Shown here: positions 25,911 to 34,217 of the stretch, one piece after another | Layout of the letters: each line of letters begins with the position of its first letter | How positions within the stretch are numbered: position 1 is the stretch's first letter | From: Microbacterium hydrocarbonoxydans | GTDB taxonomy: Bacteria > Actinomycetota > Actinomycetes > Actinomycetales > Microbacteriaceae | Length of the DNA: 64,000 nucleotides | Assembly (NCBI RefSeq): GCF_011752045.1 | Contig: NZ_JAAKXW010000001.1 | Location: 1,426,001 to 1,490,000, forward strand | Reading direction: 5' to 3' | Notes under the pieces: generated by a model | What the model was told of the DNA's origin: nothing | The model's database searches: none | Seen by the model: only the letters and a program-made list of their open reading frames with translations | Made by a program: the position numbers and the translations under genes

Positions 25911-27767
25911 ATGACCACGAGAGCCGAGCGCGCCGGCCGCGCCGACCGTCCGCGCCGGCCACTTCTCCGCAGCTTCCGCTTCTGGGTTCCCGTCGGCATC
26001 CTCCTCGTGCTCATCGCGCTCGCGGCCGTGACCGTCGTCGTCGGCCAGCGCGTGTACGACCGCGCGATGGCGGCGAAGGACTCGCTCGAGCAGGCGATGC
26101 CGCTGGCGACGACGGTGAAGGACCAGATCCTCGGCGGCGACCCGGAGAGTGCGCAGGGCACTGCGGCGCAGCTCGCCGCGCTCACCGCCGATGCCCGCGA
26201 GCAGACCGACGACGAGACGTGGAAGAACCTCGAGTGGGTGCCGGTGGTGGGACCGAACCTCTACGCCGTCCGCACGGCGGCGGCGGTCACCGACGATCTG
26301 GTGGCAGACGCGCTCACCCCGGCGACGACGCTCAGCGTGAACGCGCTCAAGCCGGTGAACGGAGCCATCGACCTCGCGGCCGTGGCGGGGATGCAGGACA
26401 CGGTCACGCAGGCTGCGGATGCCGTCGCCAAGGCGGCCGACGACCTCGACTCGATCGACCGCGAGGCGCTGATCCCCCAGGTGGAGGGCGCGCTCTCCAA
26501 GCTGACGGATGCCGTCGACGAGATGCAGCCCATGCTCGGCCCGGCGAAGGACATCATCGGCATCCTCCCGACCGCTCTCGGGGCAGAGGGACCGCGCAAC
26601 TACCTGATGATCTTCCAGAACAACGCGGAGGCCCGTGGAACCGGAGGCAATCCCGCTGCGCTCGTGCTGATCACAGCGGATCAGGGGAAGATCAGCATCA
26701 CGCAGCAGGCCTCGAGCGGTGACTTCGAGAACGCGCGCCCGGAACCGATCGTGCCGCTGGACCCGGAGACCATCGCCCTCTACGGCGACAAGATGGGCCG
26801 CTGGATCTCCGACGCGACGCTGAGCCCTGACTTCAGCGAGACCGTCGCGGTCGTGCGCGCATATTGGGCGGAGTCATTCGGAACGCCTGTCGATGCGGTC
26901 GTGTCGTTCGATCCGGTGGCGCTGAGCTACCTGCTGAAGGCGACGGGTCCGACCGTGGTTCCGCCGACGACCGCCGAGATCAACGGCCGGACCTTCACCG
27001 CCAACCCCGAACCCGTGACGCTCACGAGCGACAACGCCGTCTCACTCCTGCTCAACCAGGCCTATGTGACCTACCCGGAGGGCTATCAGCAGGATGCGTT
27101 CTTCGCCGCCGCGGCCAAGTCGGTCTTCGACGCACTGACCTCCGGCAGCGCCGAGCCGAAGGCTCTGCTCGAGGCCCTGACCCTCGCGGTCGACGAGAAC
27201 CGGCTCCTGTACTCCCCCGCCACCGAGGCGGAGGCCGCGCTGGTCGGCGAGTCGAAGCTGTCGGGGAAGCTGCCCAGCACCAACGAGGAGCGCACGCTCC
27301 TGGGCGTATACGTGAACGACTTCACCCAAAGCAAGATGGACTACTACATGCAGCTCGACCTCGCCGCGACGTCGACGCAGTGCTCTGCTCCGGACAGCCC
27401 GGCATTCACGACGACAGCGACCCTGACGAACACGGTGACACCCGATCAGGCTCGTGAACTGCCACGTGCGATTCACACGACGAAGTACTTCCCCCGGGGT
27501 CAGGTCGCGACGGATCTCGTTTTCTACGGCCCCGTGGGGTCCACATTCACGGGGGTGACCGTCGATGGCCAGCCTGTCCCGGCCGGTGGTGTGCAGCATC
27601 TGGGTCGCGGCGCGGTGAAGGTGGCCGTGATCAACGATCCGAGCCAGACACACACCGTGACCGCGACCTTCACCGGTGCTGCCGGCGAGTACGGCCCCCT
27701 CGATCTCCAGCACACGCCGATGGTGCGCCCGGTCGGCGAAACCCTGACCGCAGAGGGCTGCGGCTGA
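25911..27767 (+). CDS. DUF4012 domain membrane-anchored extracellular protein
   Basis: This 618-residue protein has one N-terminal span near residues 24-46 (VPVGILLVLIALAAVTVVVG) and a large exported domain. The stretch YLMIFQNNAEARGTGGNP near residue 230 is the hallmark of DUF4012, a family often found in actinobacterial polysaccharide loci and of unknown function. Residues 60-210 are alanine-rich and helical. There are two cysteines late in the chain. ATG at 25911 is chosen for its leaderless promoter; ATG at 25902 would add three residues. It lies 42 bases after the priming transferase. Confidence 0.82.
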   Translation: MTTRAERAGRADRPRRPLLRSFRFWVPVGILLVLIALAAVTVVVGQRVYDRAMAAKDSLEQAMPLATTVKDQILGGDPESAQGTAAQLAALTADAREQTDDETWKNLEWVPVVGPNLYAVRTAAAVTDDLVADALTPATTLSVNALKPVNGAIDLAAVAGMQDTVTQAADAVAKAADDLDSIDREALIPQVEGALSKLTDAVDEMQPMLGPAKDIIGILPTALGAEGPRNYLMIFQNNAEARGTGGNPAALVLITADQGKISITQQASSGDFENARPEPIVPLDPETIALYGDKMGRWISDATLSPDFSETVAVVRAYWAESFGTPVDAVVSFDPVALSYLLKATGPTVVPPTTAEINGRTFTANPEPVTLTSDNAVSLLLNQAYVTYPEGYQQDAFFAAAAKSVFDALTSGSAEPKALLEALTLAVDENRLLYSPATEAEAALVGESKLSGKLPSTNEERTLLGVYVNDFTQSKMDYYMQLDLAATSTQCSAPDSPAFTTTATLTNTVTPDQARELPRAIHTTKYFPRGQVATDLVFYGPVGSTFTGVTVDGQPVPAGGVQHLGRGAVKVAVINDPSQTHTVTATFTGAAGEYGPLDLQHTPMVRPVGETLTAEGCG

Positions 27768-27769
27768 CC

Positions 27770-28786
27770 TCAGCCCTCTGCGGGCGGCCGCTCGCCGTGC
27801 AGGCTCTCGTAGATGTCGCCGATGAACGCGGACACCTCTTCGTAGCCGGAGACCGGTCCGCCGGCTAGGTAGCCGTCGGCGCCGATCAGCACGGCGGCCG
27901 GCGTCGCCCAGTCGGCGATCGAGCCCTGCACGTACATGAACGGATCGTGCAGGGACTGCGGCTCCTCGAGCTCCGTGAGCTCGCTGTTCCCCGGAACCGG
28001 CCACAGCAGGAACCGGACCGACACCTCGGGGAGCAGTGCTCGCCAGCGGGGCGTCGCCTCGATCACCCGCGTGCAGGCGCCGCAGCCCTCCTTGACGGCG
28101 AGCAGGAGCATCGGCCCGTACTGCGCCAGCTGGCGCAGGTTCACGGTCCGTCCGTCGGCGAGCATGACCGGAACGGCGGGCGTGCGCATCCGGACGTACT
28201 CGCCCGGCTCGCCGCCGTCCGGGCCGGCGCCGCCCACGGTGGGCACGCCGGCTTCCGCTGTGACGGGCGCGGAGTCCGCGGGCTGCCAGAGGATGAGGGT
28301 CGCGGTCAGCGCCGATGCGGCGAGCGCGACGAGCCAGCCCCCGTCCGCCCCGAGCGCTGCGAAGGCGCCGCCGAGCACGGCGAAGGTCCAGGTCACCGCG
28401 GCAGCCAGTGCGGCGAGCAGAAGAAACCAGGCGTTGCGCACGATGGTCGCCCCGGTGATCGGCCGGCGGCTGCCGAAGCAGGCGCACGAGGCATCGGGAG
28501 CGTTCGCGCGGCGCCGCACCACGAGCACCAGGTAGGCGCCGAAGAGGAGCACCGCGACGACCGCGGCCAGAGCCCCGAGGACGCCGCCCAGGAGCGCGAG
28601 CGCGACCGCGAGGGCCAGCTCCGCCCACGGGTGCACCCGGATGAGCCAGGAGCGGCGCAGCGCCGCCGGGATGCCGAGATCCTCCCAGTCGGCGGCGTCC
28701 TCCGGATGCCGGAGCTTGGCGATCCCGCTGACGACGAGCACCCCGGCGAGGATCAGCGGGGCGGCGGCGAGCACCGTGGGGGTCAT
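27770..28786 (-). CDS. MauE-like membrane protein fused to thioredoxin-like domain, copy 1
   Basis: This 338-residue protein has an N-terminal MauE/DoxX-type bundle of four or five spans with CACFG at residues 101-105, then a thioredoxin-like domain carrying the redox pair CGAC at 235-238 and a cis-proline-like ATPAAV near 291. MauE proteins help disulfide formation in methylamine dehydrogenase; fused to a thioredoxin fold, the protein probably moves redox equivalents across the membrane. The start overlaps the upstream PqqD-like gene (ATGA). It is the last gene of the nucleotidyltransferase-PqqD-MauE operon. A second fusion of the same design is at 52280. Confidence 0.82.
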   Translation of the reverse strand: MTPTVLAAAPLILAGVLVVSGIAKLRHPEDAADWEDLGIPAALRRSWLIRVHPWAELALAVALALLGGVLGALAAVVAVLLFGAYLVLVVRRRANAPDASCACFGSRRPITGATIVRNAWFLLLAALAAAVTWTFAVLGGAFAALGADGGWLVALAASALTATLILWQPADSAPVTAEAGVPTVGGAGPDGGEPGEYVRMRTPAVPVMLADGRTVNLRQLAQYGPMLLLAVKEGCGACTRVIEATPRWRALLPEVSVRFLLWPVPGNSELTELEEPQSLHDPFMYVQGSIADWATPAAVLIGADGYLAGGPVSGYEEVSAFIGDIYESLHGERPPAEG

Positions 28787-29049
28787 GCGTCCTCTTCCTC
28801 CAGCAGATGCGCCTCGAGCAGCGCCTGCACGTACATTTCCGCGTCGGCCTCGGCCTGGCCGTCCTCACTGACGCCGTCCGCGGCGAGCACGGCGGCGACA
28901 CCCGCGAGGTCTGCGCCCTGGGCCGCACGCCACACGACCGCCCCGATCCCGGCGAGCACGACGATCGGGCCCTGCGGCAGTGCGGCGGCGAACACCCGGA
29001 TGCCGTCGTCCACGACCCCGACGTCAGTGCCCCTCATGAGGCGCGTCAC
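28783..29049 (-). CDS. Small PqqD-like (RRE) protein
   Basis: This 88-residue protein matches the PqqD pattern: strand-rich start (VVDDGIRVFAAALP), VVLAGIGAVVWRAAQG as the core helix, and MYVQALLEAHLLEEE at the end, where the family has a conserved aliphatic helix. PqqD/RRE proteins bind leader peptides and present them to modifying enzymes. The same core (PIVLEGSAIIIWSIIAG) appears in the second PqqD-like domain of the protein at 61035-62210. GTG at 29049 overlaps the nucleotidyltransferase stop; ATG at 29037 is an alternative. Confidence 0.68.
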   Translation of the reverse strand: MTRLMRGTDVGVVDDGIRVFAAALPQGPIVVLAGIGAVVWRAAQGADLAGVAAVLAADGVSEDGQAEADAEMYVQALLEAHLLEEEDA

Positions 29050-29909
29050 GTCTTCCGCTCCTTTCCCCCGGATCTCGGGCGCAGGGCGCGACCGAGCCGG
29101 CGCACGAACGCGCGGATGACGTCGCCGACTCTGGGTTCGCGTCCCAGCTCATGCGCGAGGACGGCGCGGTTGACCAGCGGGGCGCGGAGCATCGTCTGCA
29201 GCGCCTCTCCGACGGTCGGCGCCGCCTTGATGCGCGCCCACCACTCGACGGCCCTGGTCCCGCCACGGGACACCGTCTTCCAGAGCAGATACTCCCGGCG
29301 CCCGCGGTAGCGCTCCAGGTCGCCGAGCGCGGCGGCGAAGGCGACCTCCGCCCGGAGGGCCCGCACCAGTCGCGAGCGGCGCACGCGCTCCTCCTCGTCC
29401 TGCCGGCGCCAGAGCGACGCCGCCTCCTCGCCCAGGGCGTCGACGTCGCGGGCCGCGTTGAGCACGAAGAGCACCGCCTGCGCGTCCACCGAGGGAGTGA
29501 CGCAGTCGATGCCCGCTGCGGCATACGACGCGCGATCGGCCCAGAGCAGGTCGAACGCGTCCTCGTCGGGGATCCGCACCCCGGGGAACCGGCGGTGCAG
29601 GTCGAGGTAGCCCCATTCCGGATGCCGATACGTCTGCGCGTGCCCGAACGGAGAGCCCTCCAGGAAGGAGCTGTAGACCACCCATCCCTGCCGCACCAGC
29701 TCGGCGTGGAGCGTCGGCACCCGGCGGGGGTCGGCGATCACGTCGACGTCGCTGCCGCCGCGGCGGCCGGTGCGCACCTGCGGGTCGACCGTCCCGCCTT
29801 TGATGTGCAGGAGACGGATGCCGACGTCGCGGGCGATCACCTGGATCGCCGCCCTGCTGAACTCCAGGCGCACGTCGAGCGCGATCGGCGTCGTCTCCAT
29901 CGCGTCCAC
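29046..29909 (-). CDS. Nucleotidyltransferase-family protein (NTP_transf_5-like)
   Basis: This 287-residue protein has the nucleotidyltransferase signature GGSDVDVIAD near residues 50-59, preceded by LLHIKGG, which is typical of the family often found beside PqqD and HprK genes. WGYLDLHRRFPG near 101 likely supplies the third acidic residue. Its substrate is unknown; relatives occur in lasso-peptide clusters such as that of paeninodin. GTG at 29909 lies six bases after TAGGCT. It leads an operon with the PqqD-like and MauE-thioredoxin genes and lies nine bases behind a glycosyltransferase gene. Confidence 0.75.
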   Translation of the reverse strand: MDAMETTPIALDVRLEFSRAAIQVIARDVGIRLLHIKGGTVDPQVRTGRRGGSDVDVIADPRRVPTLHAELVRQGWVVYSSFLEGSPFGHAQTYRHPEWGYLDLHRRFPGVRIPDEDAFDLLWADRASYAAAGIDCVTPSVDAQAVLFVLNAARDVDALGEEAASLWRRQDEEERVRRSRLVRALRAEVAFAAALGDLERYRGRREYLLWKTVSRGGTRAVEWWARIKAAPTVGEALQTMLRAPLVNRAVLAHELGREPRVGDVIRAFVRRLGRALRPRSGGKERKT

Positions 29910-29915
29910 GGCGTC

Positions 29916-29921
29916 AGCCTA
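29916..29921 (-). promoter_or_regulatory. -10 box of the nucleotidyltransferase operon
   Basis: TAGGCT on the minus strand ends six bases before GTG 29909 and its TAG is the stop codon of the upstream glycosyltransferase. The operon may therefore have its own leaderless promoter besides read-through. Confidence 0.55.
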
Positions 29922-31103
29922 TGCCCGCCTGCGGTGGCCGGGGCGGACGCGGTGCACGTCGCGGAACACCTCGGCGTGCGCCGCCGCGACGGCGGAGTCG
30001 TCGAGGAGGCCGGGTGTCGCGACGGCGGCGGCGGCGAGCCGCTCGCGCTCGTCGCGATCGTCGGCGAGATGCCGCAGCGCCTGCGCGAGCGCGGCGACAT
30101 CGCGCGGCGCGACACGGATGCCGTTCACGCCGTCCTCGACCCATTCGGTGGGACCGCCCTCGTCGGCGACGACGGTCGCGACACCTGCCGCCAGGTACTG
30201 CAGCACGTTCTGACCCATCGGCTCGGGGCGGGTCGAGTACTGCACCGCGATGTCCCATCCGGCGAGCACACCGGCGGTGTCGTCCACGTGGCCGAGGAGG
30301 CGGACGTGTTCGCCGACTCCGAGCTCCGCAGCCCTGTTCCGCAGCCGCTCCGCGAAGGCCTCGTGCTCGAAGGGTGCGCCGCCGGCGAGCTCGAGCACCG
30401 CCGTGCCGTCGGGGAAGGCGTCGGCGAACGCCTCGAGCAGCTCGGCCTGCCCCTTCCACGGGTCGATGCGCGCGAGCATCCCGATCCGCAGCGGTCCCTC
30501 GCGCCGAGGGCGCGGCGGGGCGAGCACGAGGCCGGAGGCGCTGGGGATGGCCGTCGCGATCACGCCCTCACGGAGGAACGGGAGGGCGGTCGCCAGGGTC
30601 GCCTGCGAGTTGCCGATGACGGCATCCGCCCTCGGGAGGATGAGGCGGGTCATCAGCCGGTATCCGAGGGCGCCGAGGCTCTCCTCGTCGATCATGTCCC
30701 GGAGGTGGACGACGAGGGGGGTGCGGGAGAGCTGCAGCGCGAGGGCGGCGTACGCGGCCGCGCGCGAGCTGTTGGCCGCCACCACATCGGCGGAGCGGAC
30801 CAGCGGGTGCAGCCGGGTGAGCACCGCCTGGGCGAGCAGGCGTGCGGAGAGACCGAGAAGGCGCAGCGCCGAACGGCCGCTGCCGCCCGCCTGCTGACGC
30901 ACTCCGCACGTGCGCCGCACCACCTTCGCCGGGAGCTGCGTGAAGACGTCGACGTCGTCGACCGCAGGGACGAGGACCGCGGGGATCCACTGCGGATCCG
31001 CCGTCAGCAGGCGGACGAGGGCCAGCTCGGCGCCCCCGCGGACGGTGGTGTGATCGAGGTGCACGACGCGAGGACCGCGCGTGCCCGATGGCGTGCGGTC
31101 CAC
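29919..31103 (-). CDS. Glycosyltransferase family 4
   Basis: This 394-residue GT-B enzyme has a Gly-rich N-terminal loop (TTVRGGAELALVRLL) and a C-terminal donor site: IGMLARIDPWKGQAELLEAF near 230, then EPMGQNVLQYLAAGVATVVADEGG with the glutamates expected to bind the nucleotide sugar. GTG at 31103 is chosen because GGGGGGAGG lies six bases upstream; an earlier ATG at 31187 would overlap the divergent promoter region. It adds a sugar, identity unknown, to the lipid-linked EPS unit on the cytoplasmic face. Confidence 0.87.
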   Translation of the reverse strand: MDRTPSGTRGPRVVHLDHTTVRGGAELALVRLLTADPQWIPAVLVPAVDDVDVFTQLPAKVVRRTCGVRQQAGGSGRSALRLLGLSARLLAQAVLTRLHPLVRSADVVAANSSRAAAYAALALQLSRTPLVVHLRDMIDEESLGALGYRLMTRLILPRADAVIGNSQATLATALPFLREGVIATAIPSASGLVLAPPRPRREGPLRIGMLARIDPWKGQAELLEAFADAFPDGTAVLELAGGAPFEHEAFAERLRNRAAELGVGEHVRLLGHVDDTAGVLAGWDIAVQYSTRPEPMGQNVLQYLAAGVATVVADEGGPTEWVEDGVNGIRVAPRDVAALAQALRHLADDRDERERLAAAAVATPGLLDDSAVAAAHAEVFRDVHRVRPGHRRRA

Positions 31104-31203
31104 GGCTGCCCTCCCCCCAGGAAACCTGCTGGCCGTCCGCGCTCCCCAGCGCACCGATGGACGGTTATGGTTGCTCAGACAGAGCATATCTTGGGGAGGC
31201 TTC

Positions 31204-33195
31204 GTGCGAGTGCTGCGGATTTCGCACAGCGCCGCGATCGCCGCATGGCGGGGACGCGAGCGCGCCCTGCGCGCGCGTGGCGAGGACGTCTCCCTCATCA
31301 CCGCGCGACGCTGGCACGCCGGCGGAGTGTGGGTGGACCTCGACGCCGCACCGGACGAGCAGGTGATCCCCGCGCGCACCGTGGGGACGCATCCGGCCCT
31401 GTTCCTGTACGACCCGCGCCCGATCTGGCGCGCGCTCGGCGAGCGGTGGGACGTCATCGACCTGCACGAGGAGCCTTTCGCGCTGAGCACCGCGGAGGTG
31501 CTCCTGCTGCGGATGCTCCGTCGCAGCCGCACGCCTGTCGTCCTGTACACGGCGCAGAACCTCCACAAGCGCTACCCGCTCCCGTTCCGGATGCTCGAGC
31601 GCTGGGCGCTGCGCACCGCCTCGGGCATCTCGGCCTGCAACACCGAGGCCGCGCGCATCGTCGAGGCGAAGGGCTTCGCCGGTCGCGCCCGCGTGATCCC
31701 GCTCGGCGTGGACGCGCCCGCCGCCACGCCCGGGGCCGCTCCGGTCGCAGTTCGTCACAGTCCCGTGGCCGAGAACCCGCACGAAGTGCGACCGGAAGAC
31801 CCGATCACGGTGGGGATGCTGGGGCGCCTGGTGCCGGAGAAGGGATTCGGCACGCTGCTGGACGCGCTGGCGCGGGACGCGCGCCTGCGCGCGCGGATCG
31901 CCGGATCGGGGCCCCTCGCGGAGGAGCTCCCGGCCTGGGCCTCGGCGCGCGGAGTGGCCGACCGCGTCGAGATCCTCGGCCCGGTCGACCCTGAAGAGGT
32001 GGAGTCCTTCTACCGCTCGATCGACGTGCTCGCGGTGCCGTCGATGCCCACGGCGAGCTGGACGGAGCAGTTCGGCCGGGTGGCGGTGGAGGCGATGGCC
32101 GCGGGAGTGCCGGTAGTCTCCAGTGATGCCGGGGCGCTTCCCGACGTCGTGGGCGGAGCCGGGATCGTCTCCCCGACCGGGGACGCCGAGGCGCTGGCGG
32201 AGAACCTGGTCGCCGCGGCGGGACCGCGGCGGGCAGAGCTCATCGCGGCCGGTCTCGTGCGGGCCACGGAGTGCAGCTGGGACAGCGTCGCGGATGCCTA
32301 CCGCGAGCTCTACCGCTCGGTGACGGCTCCGGCACCCGCTGAGAAGCGCGGCGTCGAGATCGTCGTGGTCGCGTACGGCTCGGTGGACATGCTCCGCCGC
32401 GCCCTCCTTCCCGTGGCTGGCCTCGCCGTGACAGTGATCGACAACTCCTCGCGGCCGGAGATCGCGGCGCTCTGCGCGGAGCTCGGCATCCGCTACCGCA
32501 ACCCCGGTGCGAACCTCGGCTTCGGCACCGCCGTGAACCGTGCGCTCGCCGACCGGATGCTCCCCGGGGCCGATGTGCTGCTGCTGAACCCGGATGCCGA
32601 GGTCGAACCGGCCGTCATCGACGCGCTGCAGTGGGCGCTGCACTCCGATCCGCGTCTCGCGAGCGTCGGCCCTGCGCAGGTGGACGGGTCCGGGCATGCC
32701 GCTCGCGTCGAGTGGCCCTTCCCCGGTCCCTGGCGCGCGCTGCTCGACGCGGTCGGTCTCGGTCGCGTCGCGGCAGGGGGGCCGCAGTTCGTCATCGGCT
32801 CCGTCCTCCTGCTGCGCGCCGAGGCGCTCGCGCAGGTCGGCGGCTTCGACGAGCGCTTCTTCCTCTATGCCGAAGAGACCGACTGGGCCTATCGCGCCCA
32901 CCGCCTCGGCTGGAAGCATCGCGCTGTTCCCGAGGTGAGCGCGCTGCATCTCGCCGGCGGCACCAGCTCGGACCCGCGCCGCCGGGAGGCGTACTTCTTC
33001 GCGTCTCAGGAGCGATACTACCGCAAGCACTTCGGCGCCGCGGGCTGGGGACTCGCACGGTTCGCCGGGTGGGCGGGCGCCATGGCCCGGGCCATCCTCC
33101 TTCGCGGCGAGCGCCGCACGCAGGCCCGGCGGCGGGCGGCGATCCACCGGCTCGGTCCCGTGCGAGTCGAGGCGAGATTCCGCGAGGCAGGGTGA
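31204..33195 (+). CDS. Bifunctional glycosyltransferase: GT4 fused to GT2
   Basis: This 663-residue protein joins two catalytic units. Residues 1-375 are GT4: VGMLGRLVPEKGFGTLLDAL near 202 and EQFGRVAVEAMAAGVPVVSSDAG near 282. Residues about 380-663 are GT2: IEIVVVAYGSVDMLRRAL-like opening, VTVIDNSS, GANLGFGTAVNRAL near 433, LLNPDAEV as the DXD-type site and FDERFFLYAEETDWAYRAHRLGW. The GT2 part resembles rhamnosyl transferases. GTG at 31204 follows GGGGAGG. It overlaps the next gene by one base, starting a three-gene run. Confidence 0.88.
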   Translation: MRVLRISHSAAIAAWRGRERALRARGEDVSLITARRWHAGGVWVDLDAAPDEQVIPARTVGTHPALFLYDPRPIWRALGERWDVIDLHEEPFALSTAEVLLLRMLRRSRTPVVLYTAQNLHKRYPLPFRMLERWALRTASGISACNTEAARIVEAKGFAGRARVIPLGVDAPAATPGAAPVAVRHSPVAENPHEVRPEDPITVGMLGRLVPEKGFGTLLDALARDARLRARIAGSGPLAEELPAWASARGVADRVEILGPVDPEEVESFYRSIDVLAVPSMPTASWTEQFGRVAVEAMAAGVPVVSSDAGALPDVVGGAGIVSPTGDAEALAENLVAAAGPRRAELIAAGLVRATECSWDSVADAYRELYRSVTAPAPAEKRGVEIVVVAYGSVDMLRRALLPVAGLAVTVIDNSSRPEIAALCAELGIRYRNPGANLGFGTAVNRALADRMLPGADVLLLNPDAEVEPAVIDALQWALHSDPRLASVGPAQVDGSGHAARVEWPFPGPWRALLDAVGLGRVAAGGPQFVIGSVLLLRAEALAQVGGFDERFFLYAEETDWAYRAHRLGWKHRAVPEVSALHLAGGTSSDPRRREAYFFASQERYYRKHFGAAGWGLARFAGWAGAMARAILLRGERRTQARRRAAIHRLGPVRVEARFREAG

Positions 33196-34217
33196 TGCGC
33201 ATCGTCCACGCTGTGGCCTCCGACCGGTTCGCCGGCGTCGAGCAGTTCGTGCTGCGCCTGGCGAGGGCCCAGGCGGAGCACGGAGACGACGTCACCGTGA
33301 TCGGCGGCGAGCCAGGCCGGATGCGGCAGCCGCTCGAGGCCGTCGGCGTCCGATCCATCCCCGCCGCACGGGCGGCTCAGGTGTTCCGCGAGGTGCGCCG
33401 TCTCCGCGCCGACGTCGTCAACTCGCATATGACGGCGGCGGACGCCGCCTGCGCACTGGCGCTCACCGGCAGACGCGGCGCACTGGTCTCGACCCGGCAC
33501 TTCGCCAGCCGGCGCGGCCGCACGCGGATGCTGCCCGTCGAATCGATCATCGGCCGGCGCGTGGATGCCGAGATCTCGGTCAGCCGGGCCGTGGCCGACG
33601 CGATCGGCGTCCCCAGCACCGTCGTGCACACGGGCGTCCCGGAGGCGACCACCGGTTCGACGGGTGCTCTGCCCCGGATCGTGATGGTGCAGCGGCTGCA
33701 GCCGGAGAAGCACACGGCGGTGGGCCTGCACGCCTTCGCCCGCTCCGGTCTGGCCGACGATGGGTGGCTCCTCGACGTGATCGGCGAGGGGCCGGAACGC
33801 AGCGCGCTGTCGGAGCTCGTCACGGGCCTCGGCCTGAGCGATTCCGTCCGGTTCCTGGGCTTCCGGGACGACGTGCCGGCACAGCTCGACGACGCGTCCA
33901 TCCTGCTGGCGACCTGTCCTGTCGAAGGGCTCGGGCTCGCCGTGCTGGAGGCGATGACCCACTCGGTCGCTCCGGTGGCGGCGGGCGCAGCGGGTCATCT
34001 GGATCTGCTGCAGGACCTCGACTCGCGCGCCCTCTTCCGCCCGGACGATGCAGCGGATGCCGCCGAGGCGCTGCGGGCCTTCGCCGACGACCCGGCTCGC
34101 CGCCGGCGCCTCGCCGAATCGGCGCGTGACCGCGCGCGCCGGGAGTTCTCCGTGGCACGGCAGACTGCCCGGACAGAGGCCGTCTACCGCTCCGCGCTGG
34201 AGAGGAGGCGCCGGTGA
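33195..34217 (+). CDS. Glycosyltransferase family 4
   Basis: This 340-residue GT-B enzyme starts RIVHAVASDRFAGVEQFVLRLA. The donor half has IVMVQRLQPEKHTAVGLHAF near 157 and EGLGLAVLEAMTHSVAPVAAGAAG near 241. It is somewhat short for GT4. ATG at 33195 shares one base with the preceding stop, and the end overlaps the next start (GTGA). Acceptor and donor are unknown. Confidence 0.85.
   Translation: MRIVHAVASDRFAGVEQFVLRLARAQAEHGDDVTVIGGEPGRMRQPLEAVGVRSIPAARAAQVFREVRRLRADVVNSHMTAADAACALALTGRRGALVSTRHFASRRGRTRMLPVESIIGRRVDAEISVSRAVADAIGVPSTVVHTGVPEATTGSTGALPRIVMVQRLQPEKHTAVGLHAFARSGLADDGWLLDVIGEGPERSALSELVTGLGLSDSVRFLGFRDDVPAQLDDASILLATCPVEGLGLAVLEAMTHSVAPVAAGAAGHLDLLQDLDSRALFRPDDAADAAEALRAFADDPARRRRLAESARDRARREFSVARQTARTEAVYRSALERRRR

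Noticed and set aside
20804..29909. A classical lasso-peptide or PQQ cluster
   Set aside because: HprK-, nucleotidyltransferase- and PqqD-like genes are present, but no asparagine-synthase-like cyclase, B-protein peptidase, radical-SAM PqqE or short precursor gene could be found.
29151..31994. 947-codon plus-strand frame across two minus-strand genes
   Set aside because: It spans the nucleotidyltransferase and a glycosyltransferase in antisense and then runs out of frame into the GT4-GT2 gene; its sequence is low-complexity Arg/Ala/Gly.
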